From Phlebiopsis flavidoalba (Eukaryota; Basidiomycota; Agaricomycetes; Polyporales; Phanerochaetaceae): a stretch of 64,000 nt of DNA. How positions within the stretch are numbered: position 1 is the stretch's first letter; each line of letters opens with the position of its first letter. Shown here piece by piece: positions 1 to 10,851 of this stretch. The stretch lies in the NCBI GenBank assembly GCA_035772785.1, contig JAOCPU010000049.1:1-64000 (forward strand). Reading direction: 5' to 3'. The translations under genes and the position numbers were made by a program. The notes beneath the pieces are model-generated. The model was not told where the DNA came from. It did not search any database and worked only from the letters and a program-made list of their open reading frames with translations.

Positions 1-1729
1 GAGCTGGAGTCGCTGGGTGGCCATGAACAGCACCGAGACAAGGGTTCGGTGCTTTGCCCATATCTGGAACCTTGTTGTTAAGGTATGTGCTGTATATTTT
101 GTGCTTTCATCTTGACATGTTCTCACGCGGCTGTGTTATTAACAGGCTATGATCACTCCCTTCTTTGCACGCTGAAAGAAGACTGGCTTTGCCACTGAAG
201 AAGACAGTGATCTCGACAACGTACTTCAAGACATCCTTGCTGATGCGGAATCCAATGATGTGGCCAACGACGTGACGGCAGACAGCAATGCGGATGAAGA
301 CGTTGACACTGCCCGTGAGCTTGCAGATGCAGACGAAATCAAAGCAATTATTAAGGAAGTTGAGGAGCAGTACAAGCTCACACCCGAGAAGGATCGCCTC
401 GGCTGTCACGTGGTCACCAAGGTACGTCGTTGCAATAGCCACTCTGGCGTCATTGACGAGAACTCACCCTTTGCAGCTTACCGAACTTGCTAAGAAGATT
501 TTCTATTCGCCAACTATGCGAGAGAATCTCACCTCGAGCTGCAAAGAGGCCCAGATCACTTCTCTGGAGATGACTTGCGCCATTCTCACATGGTGGAACT
601 CCCTCGTCGATAGGCTATCAAGCGAGTGCTCGCCCTTTAAGCCACTATTGAAAAGTTCCTCAATCTGGCCAAGTATACAAAAGGGCACCACACCTTTAGC
701 AAGTACAAGCTTATGGCCAACGAGTGGGAGTTGCTTATACAGCTAGTACAAGTTCTCAATGTGAGTCAGATTTGCTTTTACACAAACAGTTGCTAAGTTT
801 GCTTCTCATCAGGTATTCCTCACTGTCACTCAGCGCATATCGCACACGAAAAAACGAAAAACCGCTTCTTTTCCACGTCATCCCATACATCAACACGCTG
901 ACTGGTTACCTCGAGACAGTCATCGCAAACCGCAATCTCCTCATGCCGGTCCGGGCTGCTGCAGCACACAGAAGAGTGGTACTCAACAAGTATTACAGTC
1001 TCACGGACCAGTTTGTGATGTACCGTCTCACAATTGGTGAGTGTTTGCGTTCGTCTCCTTATCTCCGTCATGTAACGTGACAGTCGACCGCCGTGGATCA
1101 ATTGCTAATACCTCCACTCTAGTACTCCACCTCCGCGCCTCAAACTCGACTATTTCCGTCGCCACGATTGGCCATTGGAGTGGATCGACAAAGTTAGGCA
1201 TCTCCTCCACAAGTATTGGGAGATGTACTATAAGCCCGTCAACGGCACACCGTTGACAACAAAACCGCATGGTGCCGGCACTTCGACAGTGAGTAATTAT
1301 CACTTCGTCTCACTTGATTATATCACTGTTTGCTAAACATGAGCTTAGGTTGTTGACCCTAACGACATCTTCGCCAAGGTGGAAAACATTCAATGTCAGT
1401 CATATACTAGACCTTGTGCGTAAGTATCTCGACTCGGCACCACTCGGACATGTCTCGGACCCCATACAATATTGGCCACAGTTAGCTCGCAGGAGGTCAC
1501 CCAACGGCGCAAATGGGTTTGGATTTTCTGTCTACACCAGCTGCGTCCATATGAGGTCAAGTGTGCATTCCCACGTGGCGGCCTCACCATCTTTGAAGCG
1601 CCGGCATGCACTGAGCGACGAGTCGGTTTGTGCATCAACTGTTCTCTTGGGTTGTAGGCAGCTACAAAGGGTCTTATCCCAGAAGAGGAAGTGTTAGAGG
1701 TCTTCCGTGATAAGAGCAAGCGTGTGTGA
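1..1729 (+). mobile_element. hAT-family transposase gene, 3' part (cut by window edge)
   Basis: The gene encodes the catalytic and dimerisation half of a hAT (hobo/Ac/Tam3) cut-and-paste transposase. Near position 40 the reading gives RVRCFAHIWNLVVK, the usual hAT block just before an intron. An acidic linker follows at about 190-420, then LTELAKKIFYSPTMRE at about 478-525, an insertion-domain stretch at 660-760 (KYKLMANEWELLIQL) and DWPLEWIDKVRHLLHKYW at about 1165-1225. The C-terminal dimerisation block shows as FPRGGLTI and RHALSDESVCASTVL in two frames at 1560-1650. At least four short GT-AG introns are visible, for example about 92-144 and 422-475. Several frameshifts break the frame, and either decay or read error could explain them. 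The N-terminal BED finger would lie left of the window. The stop is at 1727-1729. Confidence 0.85.
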
Positions 1730-1839
1730 AAAAGGCGGATAAAGAAAAACTAATAACAGTAGTGAAGCTATTGTAGTTGATGGTGATGATGAAACTGTAT
1801 AGCATACTGTTTTAACACACTACTACAAATATTACATTT

Positions 1840-2015
1840 ATTCAATGAGTATCCATGAGTCAACCCGCCACGATCCGATGTTGCTACCCCAGACTCATGC
1901 ATGACCCAGAGCCATGAGGTAACCTAACCCGTGGGTCCACTATACCCATGAGTGTTCCCATGGCTCTACCTGTGAGTACCTGTTTGCTACATGGACTCAT
2001 GCAGACCTTTACAGC
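1840..2015. repeat. Cluster of CATGAG/CTCATG short repeats (hAT subterminal region)
   Basis: Just downstream of the transposase stop, about 175 bases hold at least six copies of CATGAG(T) or its complement CTCATG in both orientations, mixed with CCCATGG variants. hAT elements usually carry such subterminal repeats as transposase binding sites, so this probably marks the 3' end zone of the element. I could not fix the terminal inverted repeat or an 8-bp target duplication, because the left end lies outside the window. Confidence 0.5.
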
Positions 2016-2019
2016 ACAT

Positions 2020-2691
2020 GGTGCTAAAAAAATTAGGGGTTGTTAGTAACTACACTGTACTCAGGTGAGTCAGTCCTTAAATCCCACCTCTATGCATTGC
2101 TAACTTCTTGACTTACTTTTCAGTCACTCAATGATTGCCAGATATGCTCATAAACTGGGTAGGTACTTTTTCTGATGGTAACAAAACTGTGTTGACCTTT
2201 TGTTGAATTGACGGGCATAAGATATTGTAAACAAGACCTGTGCTGTCATGCTATCAGACTGGTCATTATAGAGAAGAGAAAAGGAAAGACAGATGCACTA
2301 AGTGTCAAAGAGTTACGGAACAAAACAGTGGCAGGAAAATAATTGTGAATAAGTCCCAGAGATTAGCAAATGATCCAAAGTGGACAAGCTGGGTATATGC
2401 TTCAATTGGCTCTAGCAAGTAACAGAGATTGGCAGCTATGGGATCAGAGACAATATGTAATTGGATATAGGGCCCATAGAATGCAAATTGTATAGAGAGC
2501 TATGTGAGGAACAAGCTGGCATGGGTTTGTGAGTTGCAAATTGCAATAAGCAAAATACTGAGAGAAAATTTGTGTAGTCTAGGTGTAGAGTTCTATTATG
2601 TTGAGCAAAGATTGGACAAGGTTGGACCAAATATTATTGAGATGATAGGCAACCAGATAGACACACATTGGCATTTTTTGTAGGAGAAACA
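2020..2691. other. AT-rich spacer, no gene seen
   Basis: AT-rich sequence between the hAT element and the first Tc1-like element. It has only short open frames (up to 64 codons) without any family resemblance. Confidence 0.5.
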
Positions 2692-2693
2692 TA

Positions 2694-3576
2694 CAGTGTG
2701 ACTGACAAAAGTGTGTCACACTTAGATATTGAGGACTCAAAGAATTTTGAATAAGATATCCCTAAAGAGAGCTGTTGCATGACTATAATGAGAATTGTAT
2801 AGAATAGCATAAAGAGCTATTTTTGATATATACACACACATACCATAAGTAGTAATAGCCATTGGATAATGACCAAATGTACTGAATTTGCTCTTATTAA
2901 AGATTCTTTCATTGTACAGTAATAAAAATATTTGGCATTCCAAAATAGATGTTGAAAAGTACCTTGATACTGTCTTTATACTGTATATATAGTTCATTAC
3001 AGCTTATCATAGCTAGCTACATATTATAGTCATAACAACTTAGAGCAAGCAAGGTAAAAATGGGATTTTATTTGTAACTTGCCACACTTTACAATAATAT
3101 ACCTGCCTTTTTTCCCACACATTTGATGTCCCTTTTTCCATAGCTGACAAAAAATCAGATGTTATCATATACCCTATTAAAGCCAATATAAATTAAATAG
3201 TATTTTACATATAGCTATAACAGAAAAAATCAATATTCATTCAATAATGATATCAGATAGATATTATGCATGCTTTTCATACAATTACTCATGGATTGAG
3301 ATATTTTATCAATAGTACACAAAGTGCATATCTTTTTTCTTGGTTGTGTAATAAAGGAATCTTCTATTAGTTTTTGTAAGTAGTTCCAATGAATTTGTTT
3401 ATTATACCATTATAACTACCATATATGGTATATATATAATTTTTAAAAATAATGTTTATGACTTGGGGTAGTATCCCACAAATAAATTGCTTTTTTTATA
3501 GTTGTTCATATGAATATCTTAGAACATATTCTTTGGATGCTCAATATCCAAGTGTGACACATTTTGTCAGTCACTG
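2694..3576. mobile_element. Non-autonomous Tc1/mariner-like element, copy 1
   Basis: An AT-rich 883-base element is bounded by inverted repeats. The left end reads CAGTGTGACTGACAAAA and continues into TGTCACACTTAGATATTGAG. The right end reads CTCAATATCCAAGTGTGACA and continues into TTTTGTCAGTCACTG. Both ends abut TA (2692-2693 and 3577-3578), the target of Tc1/mariner elements, and CAGTG is a typical terminus of that superfamily. The interior has no transposase reading frame, so the copy must depend on a transposase elsewhere. A homologous copy with the same interior lies at 5518-6395. Confidence 0.85.
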
Positions 3577-3578
3577 TA

Positions 3579-5515
3579 AGATGCTGGTTGTGAAGGAGCT
3601 GGCAAAAAGAGTGGCACTACTATGAGTTGGTTGGTGTTGGGAAACTGGCAGAGAAGAGAATGTGGCCATCAGTTAATTGATATGGCTAGGCTCATTTATA
3701 AAGGAGGTCTTGTTTTTATATGTACTACAATCTAGAATGAAAAGCATAAGATAATGCTGAAATATAATTTATAATGCATACTTGGGGTGTTGCAATATTA
3801 AGTTGGGAGACTGTATATTTTGTTGCAAAGAATAAAGACAGTGATACTACTGAGCATCCAGAATCTCTGGCAGAAATACATATGGTGAGGTTGCCAGAGA
3901 AGGCTCCAGTTGTATTGCGAAGGCAATGGCTCAACGCGTACATGGGCAAAGTACAAAGAGGAAATGTTAAAACTAAAACAAACTTGATGTCGGCAGGCAG
4001 CAAGGGCCGTACACAACAAGTCTCATTGGAGCTAGCAGCACACAGGTCGAGCTAAGTCCAATGACCAAATTAGGATTTGTGTGTGTATGTACAGACATTG
4101 GAGCTTACCTAAGTCCAATGACCAAGAGGTCAAGATGAGAACTTAGGCAGCAGTAGACCACACTTAAATGCTAGTTCACTAGAACAATTACTAAGCCCAT
4201 AGAAACAGATAGAAACCAACAGAATGTCTGAGTTATGCCTGAGTCAGCGACTGAGTGAGCATTGTCAGTGTGTACAATTAAGCGGGGCTGGACTCCGAAG
4301 AGTCATCTATTATGACTACATGCTGTGCCTTTGGACCAAAGGAGCCACTCCGGGCTGTGCAAGGCATTTGCACTAAGTCAAAAAATTGGTGGGGCGTCTG
4401 CACATGCTGCAACAGGTTGCTCTTGAGATAGTGAAAAAAGGCAAGTGACTTTGCTATTTAGATGGAAGAGCGTATTCAATTTGGAGATATTTATGTAGTG
4501 ACATTGCTGGCATATCTCTCTGTAACATTCTGCATTGTATTCTCAAGTTGCTCAATTTCCAACCTATTCCCAGACATTGGGATGTTGACTTGCATGCATG
4601 GACTTTGTTGTTGAAGCTTTAGCTGATGGTTAGTTGGAACTGTAGTTTTGCCGATAGCAAATTTTTTCATGAAAAATAGTCAGGAATAAAGATATACAAA
4701 CATACCTGGTGTAAATTGGAAGTTTGAATGCATCTGGATAGTTTAAGCTGGACATGTTCTCTGAGCTTGCCAATCTTTTTTCTGAGTATTGTTCACTGTG
4801 GTAGTCATTGTCATTGAGGATGTAGACACTGCCAGCTCAGGTGAAACAGAGCTGGGTGCATTAGAGATTGCATATAAAAGGACTGAGCACCATGCACTTC
4901 ATCTGTTAGGTTGGGACATATTATAGATAAGTTCTTTAGAGTTATTGTTCTCAGGCAAGCCTATGTTTATTTTGAGAAGACAACGTCAATATAATTGAGT
5001 TTTGAGCAACGAAGTTATTAAAAGCCCCAGAGTTTGTGTGAGCATTTGCGCAAGATTGTGGCAATGATAAGTTGAACCTACCATTTCATGAAATGAAGAG
5101 GTAAAATTTGTGTTGGGCCAGCCAGATTTTCTCAGATGATGGATAGTGATAAAGATAGCTCAAAGCAGATCAATGATAACTTGGCAGCAATTATTTAATA
5201 ATAGACACTTATTAGACCATTTGGGCTAAATCCACTGGCTCACTTGCAGGCTAGCTGCCATTAAGTCGCAAACTCTAACCTAGACCAGGAGTACTTTTGT
5301 TGACTATGCCTCCAAAAATATATTTGTAAATAGCTCCTATAGTTCCTTGTCAAAATATATTATTCTGATATATTTAGAATGTCCTTGAGCAATAGCTACA
5401 ATCTTAGTTTTGACAACCCATTCTAAAACACAGGGCATTTTGGGCTGCCACTGAGGCAAAGTTTTGACAATACAATGCAGGCTATTAGAAAGACAGCTCT
5501 ATTATATATAACAGC
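3579..5515. other. AT-rich spacer between the two element copies
   Basis: No recognisable gene. A 93-codon frame at 3774-4055 (+) and others up to 92 codons show no known domain. One small feature is a repeated 15-mer, AAGTCCAATGACCAA, at about 4055-4069 and 4113-4127. Stop codons are dense in all frames elsewhere. Confidence 0.5.
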
Positions 5516-5517
5516 TA

Positions 5518-6395
5518 CAGTGACTGACCAAAAGTGTATCACACTTAGATATTGGGCACATCAAAGAATTTCAAATAAGATATCCATAAGGAAAGCTATT
5601 AGATAACAATAATGAAGATTGTATGGAATAGCATAAAAGAGCTGTTTTTGATATACACACATATACCATAAGTAATAATAGCCATCGGACAATGAGCAAA
5701 TGTACTAAATTTGCTCTCTCAGAGATTTCTTTAATTATACAGTAATAAAAATGTTTTGCATTGAAAGATTAATATTAAAAAGATACCTTGGTACCTTATA
5801 CCTATACTGCACATATAATGTATCACAGCTTACCATAGCTAGCTACATGTTATAGCCACAATAGCTTAGAGCCCAGCCAAGGTAAAAATGGAATTTTATT
5901 TTTCACTTGACCACACTTTAGAATAATATGCTTGTTTTTTTTTCTCGCACATTTGGTATTTTATTTTCTATAGCTGACAAGAATCAGATATCACCCTATA
6001 CTTTTATTACAGCCAATATAAATGAAACAGCATCTTAGATATAGCTATGATAGAAAGAATCAACATTTATTCAATAATGATATCAAATACATACCATGCA
6101 TACCTTTTATACAAATTGCTCATAAATCAAGATATTTTATCAATGGTATGTAAAATGCATTATCTTTTTCTTTGGTCGTGTAATAAAGGAATTTTCCGTT
6201 AGTGCCATTTTAATGTATTTGTTTATTAAACTATCATAGTTGCAATATATGGTATATATGTAAATCTTGAAAATGATGTTTATTACTATAGTATTTTACA
6301 AAAATATTGCTTTTCGTAGTTGCTCATATAAAATATCCTACAATGTATTCTTGAGATGCTCAATATCCAAGTATGACACATTTTGTCAGTCACTG
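5518..6395. mobile_element. Non-autonomous Tc1/mariner-like element, copy 2
   Basis: This 878-base copy starts CAGTGACTGACCAAAAGTGT and ends with TTTTGTCAGTCACTG, again flanked by TA (5516-5517 and 6396-6397). Its interior aligns by eye along its whole length with copy 1, including the shared stretch around ATAGCATAAA-GAGCT near 5625 and 2800 and the CATATACCATAAGTA stretch. The copies differ mostly by substitutions, many of them A/T versus G/C, with few indels, so divergence is real and not only read noise. No coding capacity is seen. Confidence 0.85.
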
Positions 6396-6439
6396 TATAT
6401 GGTCTAATATGAAGATTTCGAAAAATGCATTTGATTATT

Positions 6440-6522
6440 ATGATATTCCTCTCAGCTAGCTGCTCAAATAGATATCTTACAATATTCTTTAGGTGCTCAA
6501 TTTCCAAGTGTGACAGTCACTG
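6440..6522. mobile_element. Fragment of the same Tc1-like element (right end only)
   Basis: The sequence GCTCAATTTCCAAGTGTGAC followed by AGTCACTG and TA repeats the right terminus of the two full copies, with a deletion of the CATTTTGTC part. The preceding 55 bases also match the right sub-end of copy 2. No left end is present, so this is a 5'-truncated third copy sitting about 45 bases after copy 2. Confidence 0.7.
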
Positions 6523-6524
6523 TA

Positions 6525-7735
6525 TGAGCTTTTGTTTTCCAGTGCCTAAAGCCTAATTGCATTACTGCTTGTGTCCTGTAACAGTAATTGTACTATAGCG
6601 TTTGTTATCCACAAGTCATGGTGTTTGCTTTCCAATATATAGTTTTCTGTATCAGCCATTTTTCAAAATTCTCATTTTAGCTCTGGAGCAAAACCAGATA
6701 GTATTCATGAAAGTTGCTACCAATAATCCAGCCAATTACAGCTTTTTTGTTTTTTTTTTTTCAGCAGATGCACTTCCCCTCCAACAGCCCAAAGTGGTAG
6801 TGATTATCTTTTTGTGCAGTACTTTCTCCAACCCAGCATGAGTGGGTGGGAGATTTTTCTATCTCAATCTTGGCCGGTACCACTTCAGTATGATGACTGA
6901 CGAGAGGTGGACTACTTCAACAAGCTTGGATAATATGCTCTCTGCTTACCTTCAACCTCTCCGTAACACCGGCATGCGTTGCTTCCCCCCCCCCCGAAAG
7001 GCAGCACATGCGATCCCGTTTGTCCAGAGAGTTCCTCGAACTTTCTTCTGATCAAACGTTAGGGCCAGCCGCTTGCGCGGTTCCAAGGTTCAAACGACGA
7101 TGATGCGAGAATAAAGACAAATCATGTTGTAGTAACCCAGAACCGTGAGCAGAGCCATAGGTCGAGGCGCTGCGAATCTTGTCGACCAGACTTGTTCCTC
7201 GTGATGAAGCGGTTGAGAATGACTCGCCATGCTTGAGCCCTCAAGTAAACCATCCTTTTCGACTTCTCCCTCTGTCTCCGATGCCCCGAAGCTTTGCTCG
7301 TGTTTTCCGCCTGTTCAAACAGTATGATCCTGCCGAACGAGTGCAGTGAATCTGCCGACGTCAGTCGTCTGTCCATGATGACTTCGTTGCAAAAAGGTCA
7401 TTGACTTCTTCCTCGCTGAGACTTGGCTCCGCTGCTGGACAGCCTGTTCGTGGGGCGGCCCTTCGCTTCACGAGCGGCCTCCCGCGTAGCCTTTATCCGC
7501 CAGTTTCTGCATCCATATGTGTGAGACCACACATATTCATTTGTGGGCCAAGATTTCACGGGACGCTACCATTGTTCCACACACTGCTTTTTGAGTGACT
7601 CACCAATTTAGCCGTATCCTGTGACCTTGTTGAGCTCCGTCCGAGATGGGCGAAGGTTGAAGCTGTATGCGACCGCAAGTGTATCGGGTCCGGACTTGCT
7701 CCTCGTACTGTCATAGCAGCGCTCTCTGTCCACGA
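6525..7735. other. No supported gene
   Basis: Transition from the AT-rich island to DNA of normal composition. Open frames up to 84 codons exist on both strands (for example 6842-7051 + and 7122-7376 -), but none resembles a known family. A C10 run lies near 6987-6996. Confidence 0.4.
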
Positions 7736-7737
7736 TC

Positions 7738-8292
7738 TCAAACGCAAATACAGGCCTTAACGTCTTCGAGGCGGTCTTTGATAATCCTAGCCAGGGATGG
7801 TTGGCTACTCGGCGATCCCGCATAGTCCCTGTGTCCTTGTGTCATGTCGTCTGGGGACGAGAGATTTGGCTGAGGAAAGCTAGTTCGGGATACTACGTTC
7901 GCAGTCGAAGACTCTTTCGATAATGACATTCTCGGTGGACGAAGGAGTGCCGGTTGCAGAACTCTCGGTAGACGTAGCAGGGCCGTGAGACGGAGTGTTA
8001 GAAGGAGCGCGTTCTTGTGGATAATGATTCGAGGGAGTAGAAATGATGTCGAGTAAGAGTAATAGGGTACCACGGAGCACGACATGGCAGGGGTCCTGCA
8101 CGGTGGGATCGCAGAATCGAGACGGGGTAGTGGGTAGACCTGAACATGAGCTCGAATGGATCCGGCTCTTTCCCAAGCAAGTCGGGAAGCACGAGTGGTA
8201 GACTGCTTCACTGAGGAATAGACGCCGCCTAAAAACGCTCCCATCAAGCTAGCTTCAGCTTGAAGGTGCAGCGTGCTTTCCCTCTGGTACAA
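7738..8292 (-). CDS. Unassigned open frame, 184 codons
   Basis: The longest uninterrupted frame in this area. It is rich in Ser, Pro and Arg, with a possible internal start at MSLSKESSTANVVSR (about 7935). It might continue downstream in another frame as FEIVDRERCYDSTRSK at 7690-7740. I do not recognise a domain, signal peptide or membrane segment. It could be a frameshifted real gene or chance. Confidence 0.2.
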   Translation of the reverse strand: MYQRESTLHLQAEASLMGAFLGGVYSSVKQSTTRASRLAWERAGSIRAHVQVYPLPRLDSAIPPCRTPAMSCSVVPYYSYSTSFLLPRIIIHKNALLLTLRLTALLRLPRVLQPALLRPPRMSLSKESSTANVVSRTSFPQPNLSSPDDMTQGHRDYAGSPSSQPSLARIIKDRLEDVKACICV

Positions 8293-10851
8293 GGTGGGAC
8301 GTCCGTGGGGACAAGAGCTCTGGGTTCTTCGCGCGTTACTTATCCTGCTGAACCCACGCCATGGTCCATGATTCCTCCTATGATCTACTCTGCTTCGTTA
8401 CTACCCACGACTTCATTTGCTCTAGCTTACGGTCTTACCTCTCCTTTTTCGTTTTTCTATCCCCCTGACATTCGCTGGAGCATTTCTTACATTTTGACAG
8501 AACCCGAATCTTCTCACGGCGATCTGTAACGTTCCTCCCAATCAACTTCCAGGACGGGAAGCACCCGTACTGGCCCATCTTATGCACACTGAACGACGTT
8601 TTTTGTGTTCCTTCGTGGGAGGACTTGGAGGACTTTGCTCCGGGTATGCTTTTGGAGGTACGCTCTCTCAGTCTTTCGCACTTCCCCACATCATCAACTG
8701 ATTGTATAAAAGATATTTTGGCGACTTTCTTGTCGCTCGTTTAATCCCCCCAGCACCACCTCGTCTACCAATTTGAGTCCAAAGTCATTCCTTGCTGTAT
8801 GGGTATTCGCTGTAATTGTATGTGCGGCGATTGCAGGAAGGTGGAGCTACGCAGTAGCCCCTTGTCGCCTCCGGCTCCGTTGGCTTGTGAGCTCATTGCC
8901 TAACACACGAATGCAGTTCCTTGGACATTGGTCTCAAATATTCTTTAAGCACCTCTGGCCGCACTATCTATCTCTGTGATAGTTCATCCTTCTGTTGGTT
9001 GATGCGAGTCGCGGAAGGGAAGAAGTCGCATTGCACAGGCTCCTTGCTGTACTTGTGACAGTGGGGACATTAGTTCTCTTTGCTTGCTTCTCGTTTTCCA
9101 TCGCGTGGACCACGTATCCACCAGATTAGCCTGCTCAAGTGGAATGTACGCGCGTGGCTCATTTGGGCTCGGGGTGATCTGCATCGCCGTCCTCCTGAAG
9201 CGGAATGCGTCCTGGGGAAACGTATGGGAGCGTCTGTGGGTGGATAATGATACCAACTGGGGCACAAGCAGTGAAAAAAAGGACTCAGCCGCAGGCTACT
9301 GCCTGTGTTACTTTGCGCTGGGCCTTGCATGCGATAACGGGGTTCCTACACCACAGATATGGGCCCGAGATCATCCGATTGACGAGGTTATGTTTCATTT
9401 CTACCAGAAATTCGCATGTACATCCAGCTTATTTGTTCTTTAGAAGTGGGATCGCTATCTTGCGAACCGTTCGCAGGACGATCTAAAACGAAACAACCCT
9501 CATAGCGCGCCCCGGCACTGTTCGATCGCTCGCCTTTTTGTGTCATTGTTTATGTACCGTATCATGGGTCGTCGCACACCTCCCAAGCGCGACTTTGCAC
9601 CGGTAGTTCAAGATGAGAAGAGTTCCGCACAGCCACCGATGTCTTGGCCACCGAAAAGCCGAACATGCACCACTCGGTTACTGAGGTGTCCCTGTCCTCA
9701 ACTCTCATCCCACATCCTTCGCAAGAAGGGGGCCTCGGGGACAAAAGGGAGGTCGATTGTGTAAAAGGAAACCCAATCAAATTTGTACCCGCCGATGAGG
9801 AATCCAATTTGACGTTCTGAGGACACGAGGACAGTGATCTCGAGGCACAGTCCCTGGCCGCCCGTTCGACGAGCCGTTGCGTCTTCCCGCTACATTGATG
9901 GATGTTCACGACTGTTCGTGGCTGATCAGGAGGCCCTCAAGCCCCCCTAATCGTAGGGTCACCGAACCTCCGGACTTACTCAGACTACGAGGAAGGATAG
10001 AATCTAGGCCCTTCCTGGGGCCCAAGACCGAATTGAATTCGGACGATCCGAGCTGGACGCCACGTTCATGCTAAGTACAATCCACGAGGCCAGGTGTAAT
10101 CTCAGGGCAACCCCCTCGTGTGCCACCACAGCTCATCCAACATTGCCCTCCCAAAAGTCCATGCCGAGACAGGCGAAAGATGGAAACCCGGACTTTCCCT
10201 TCCGATTGCACCCCCTCGATGTCCCCTATTCCGGCTACTCCCTCACTCATCCCAGGCCGTGGACCGTTATCACGGCGGCATACACTGCGCAAGAGCTGTC
10301 TGATTCGAGTGACCCGGAGGGGCTATACCCGCCCAGGCCAAAGTATGAACCACGTTGCCACGGAACCATGGATACTCCTATCCTTGGGTAGATGTTAAAG
10401 CAAAAGCGCAGACTTGAAGTTTGTTGGAGTTCTCCACATATTGTACCTTCTCATTTCCATGATGACCTTTACGACTCTTACGACTAACGACTTTAACGAT
10501 CGCTCACGCCGTTGACTGTATATATGTCATGGATTAGTTGTAGTTTATGATGCGTCGTGGTCTCAAGACATTCGGGCCAGATGCTTCGACTTCTTGCTGA
10601 ACCTCTGTATTCAACGGTCCGCCTATTGCGGTCTATTCTCATCGGCCTACCACTAAACAAAAGCTCTAATCACCTTATCATTGCGCACAAACCGATACAA
10701 AGCGTATAACCCGTGCGTGATTAACTAATTCTCTTGTCCTACTATTATTCTCCAAGCAACCCTGGTGGGTAAAGGGGACGCGTCTGGAGAAGGCCATGAG
10801 AAACAATGATCCTCGTAGTAGAGCTAATCGTTCAACTCACGGTCGTCGTAA
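8293..10851. other. No supported gene; isolated TATA-like site near 8704
   Basis: A TGTATAAAAG box occurs near 8703-8712. A plus-strand reading at about 8545-8660 (FQDGKHPYWPILCTLNDVF) looks protein-like but could not be extended or named. Otherwise I see only short open frames on both strands up to the 3' end of the P450 reductase gene. Confidence 0.35.

Noticed and set aside
3774..4055. 93-codon frame between the element copies as a transposase remnant
   Set aside because: No DDE or helix-turn-helix motif is visible, and it lies outside both pairs of inverted repeats.
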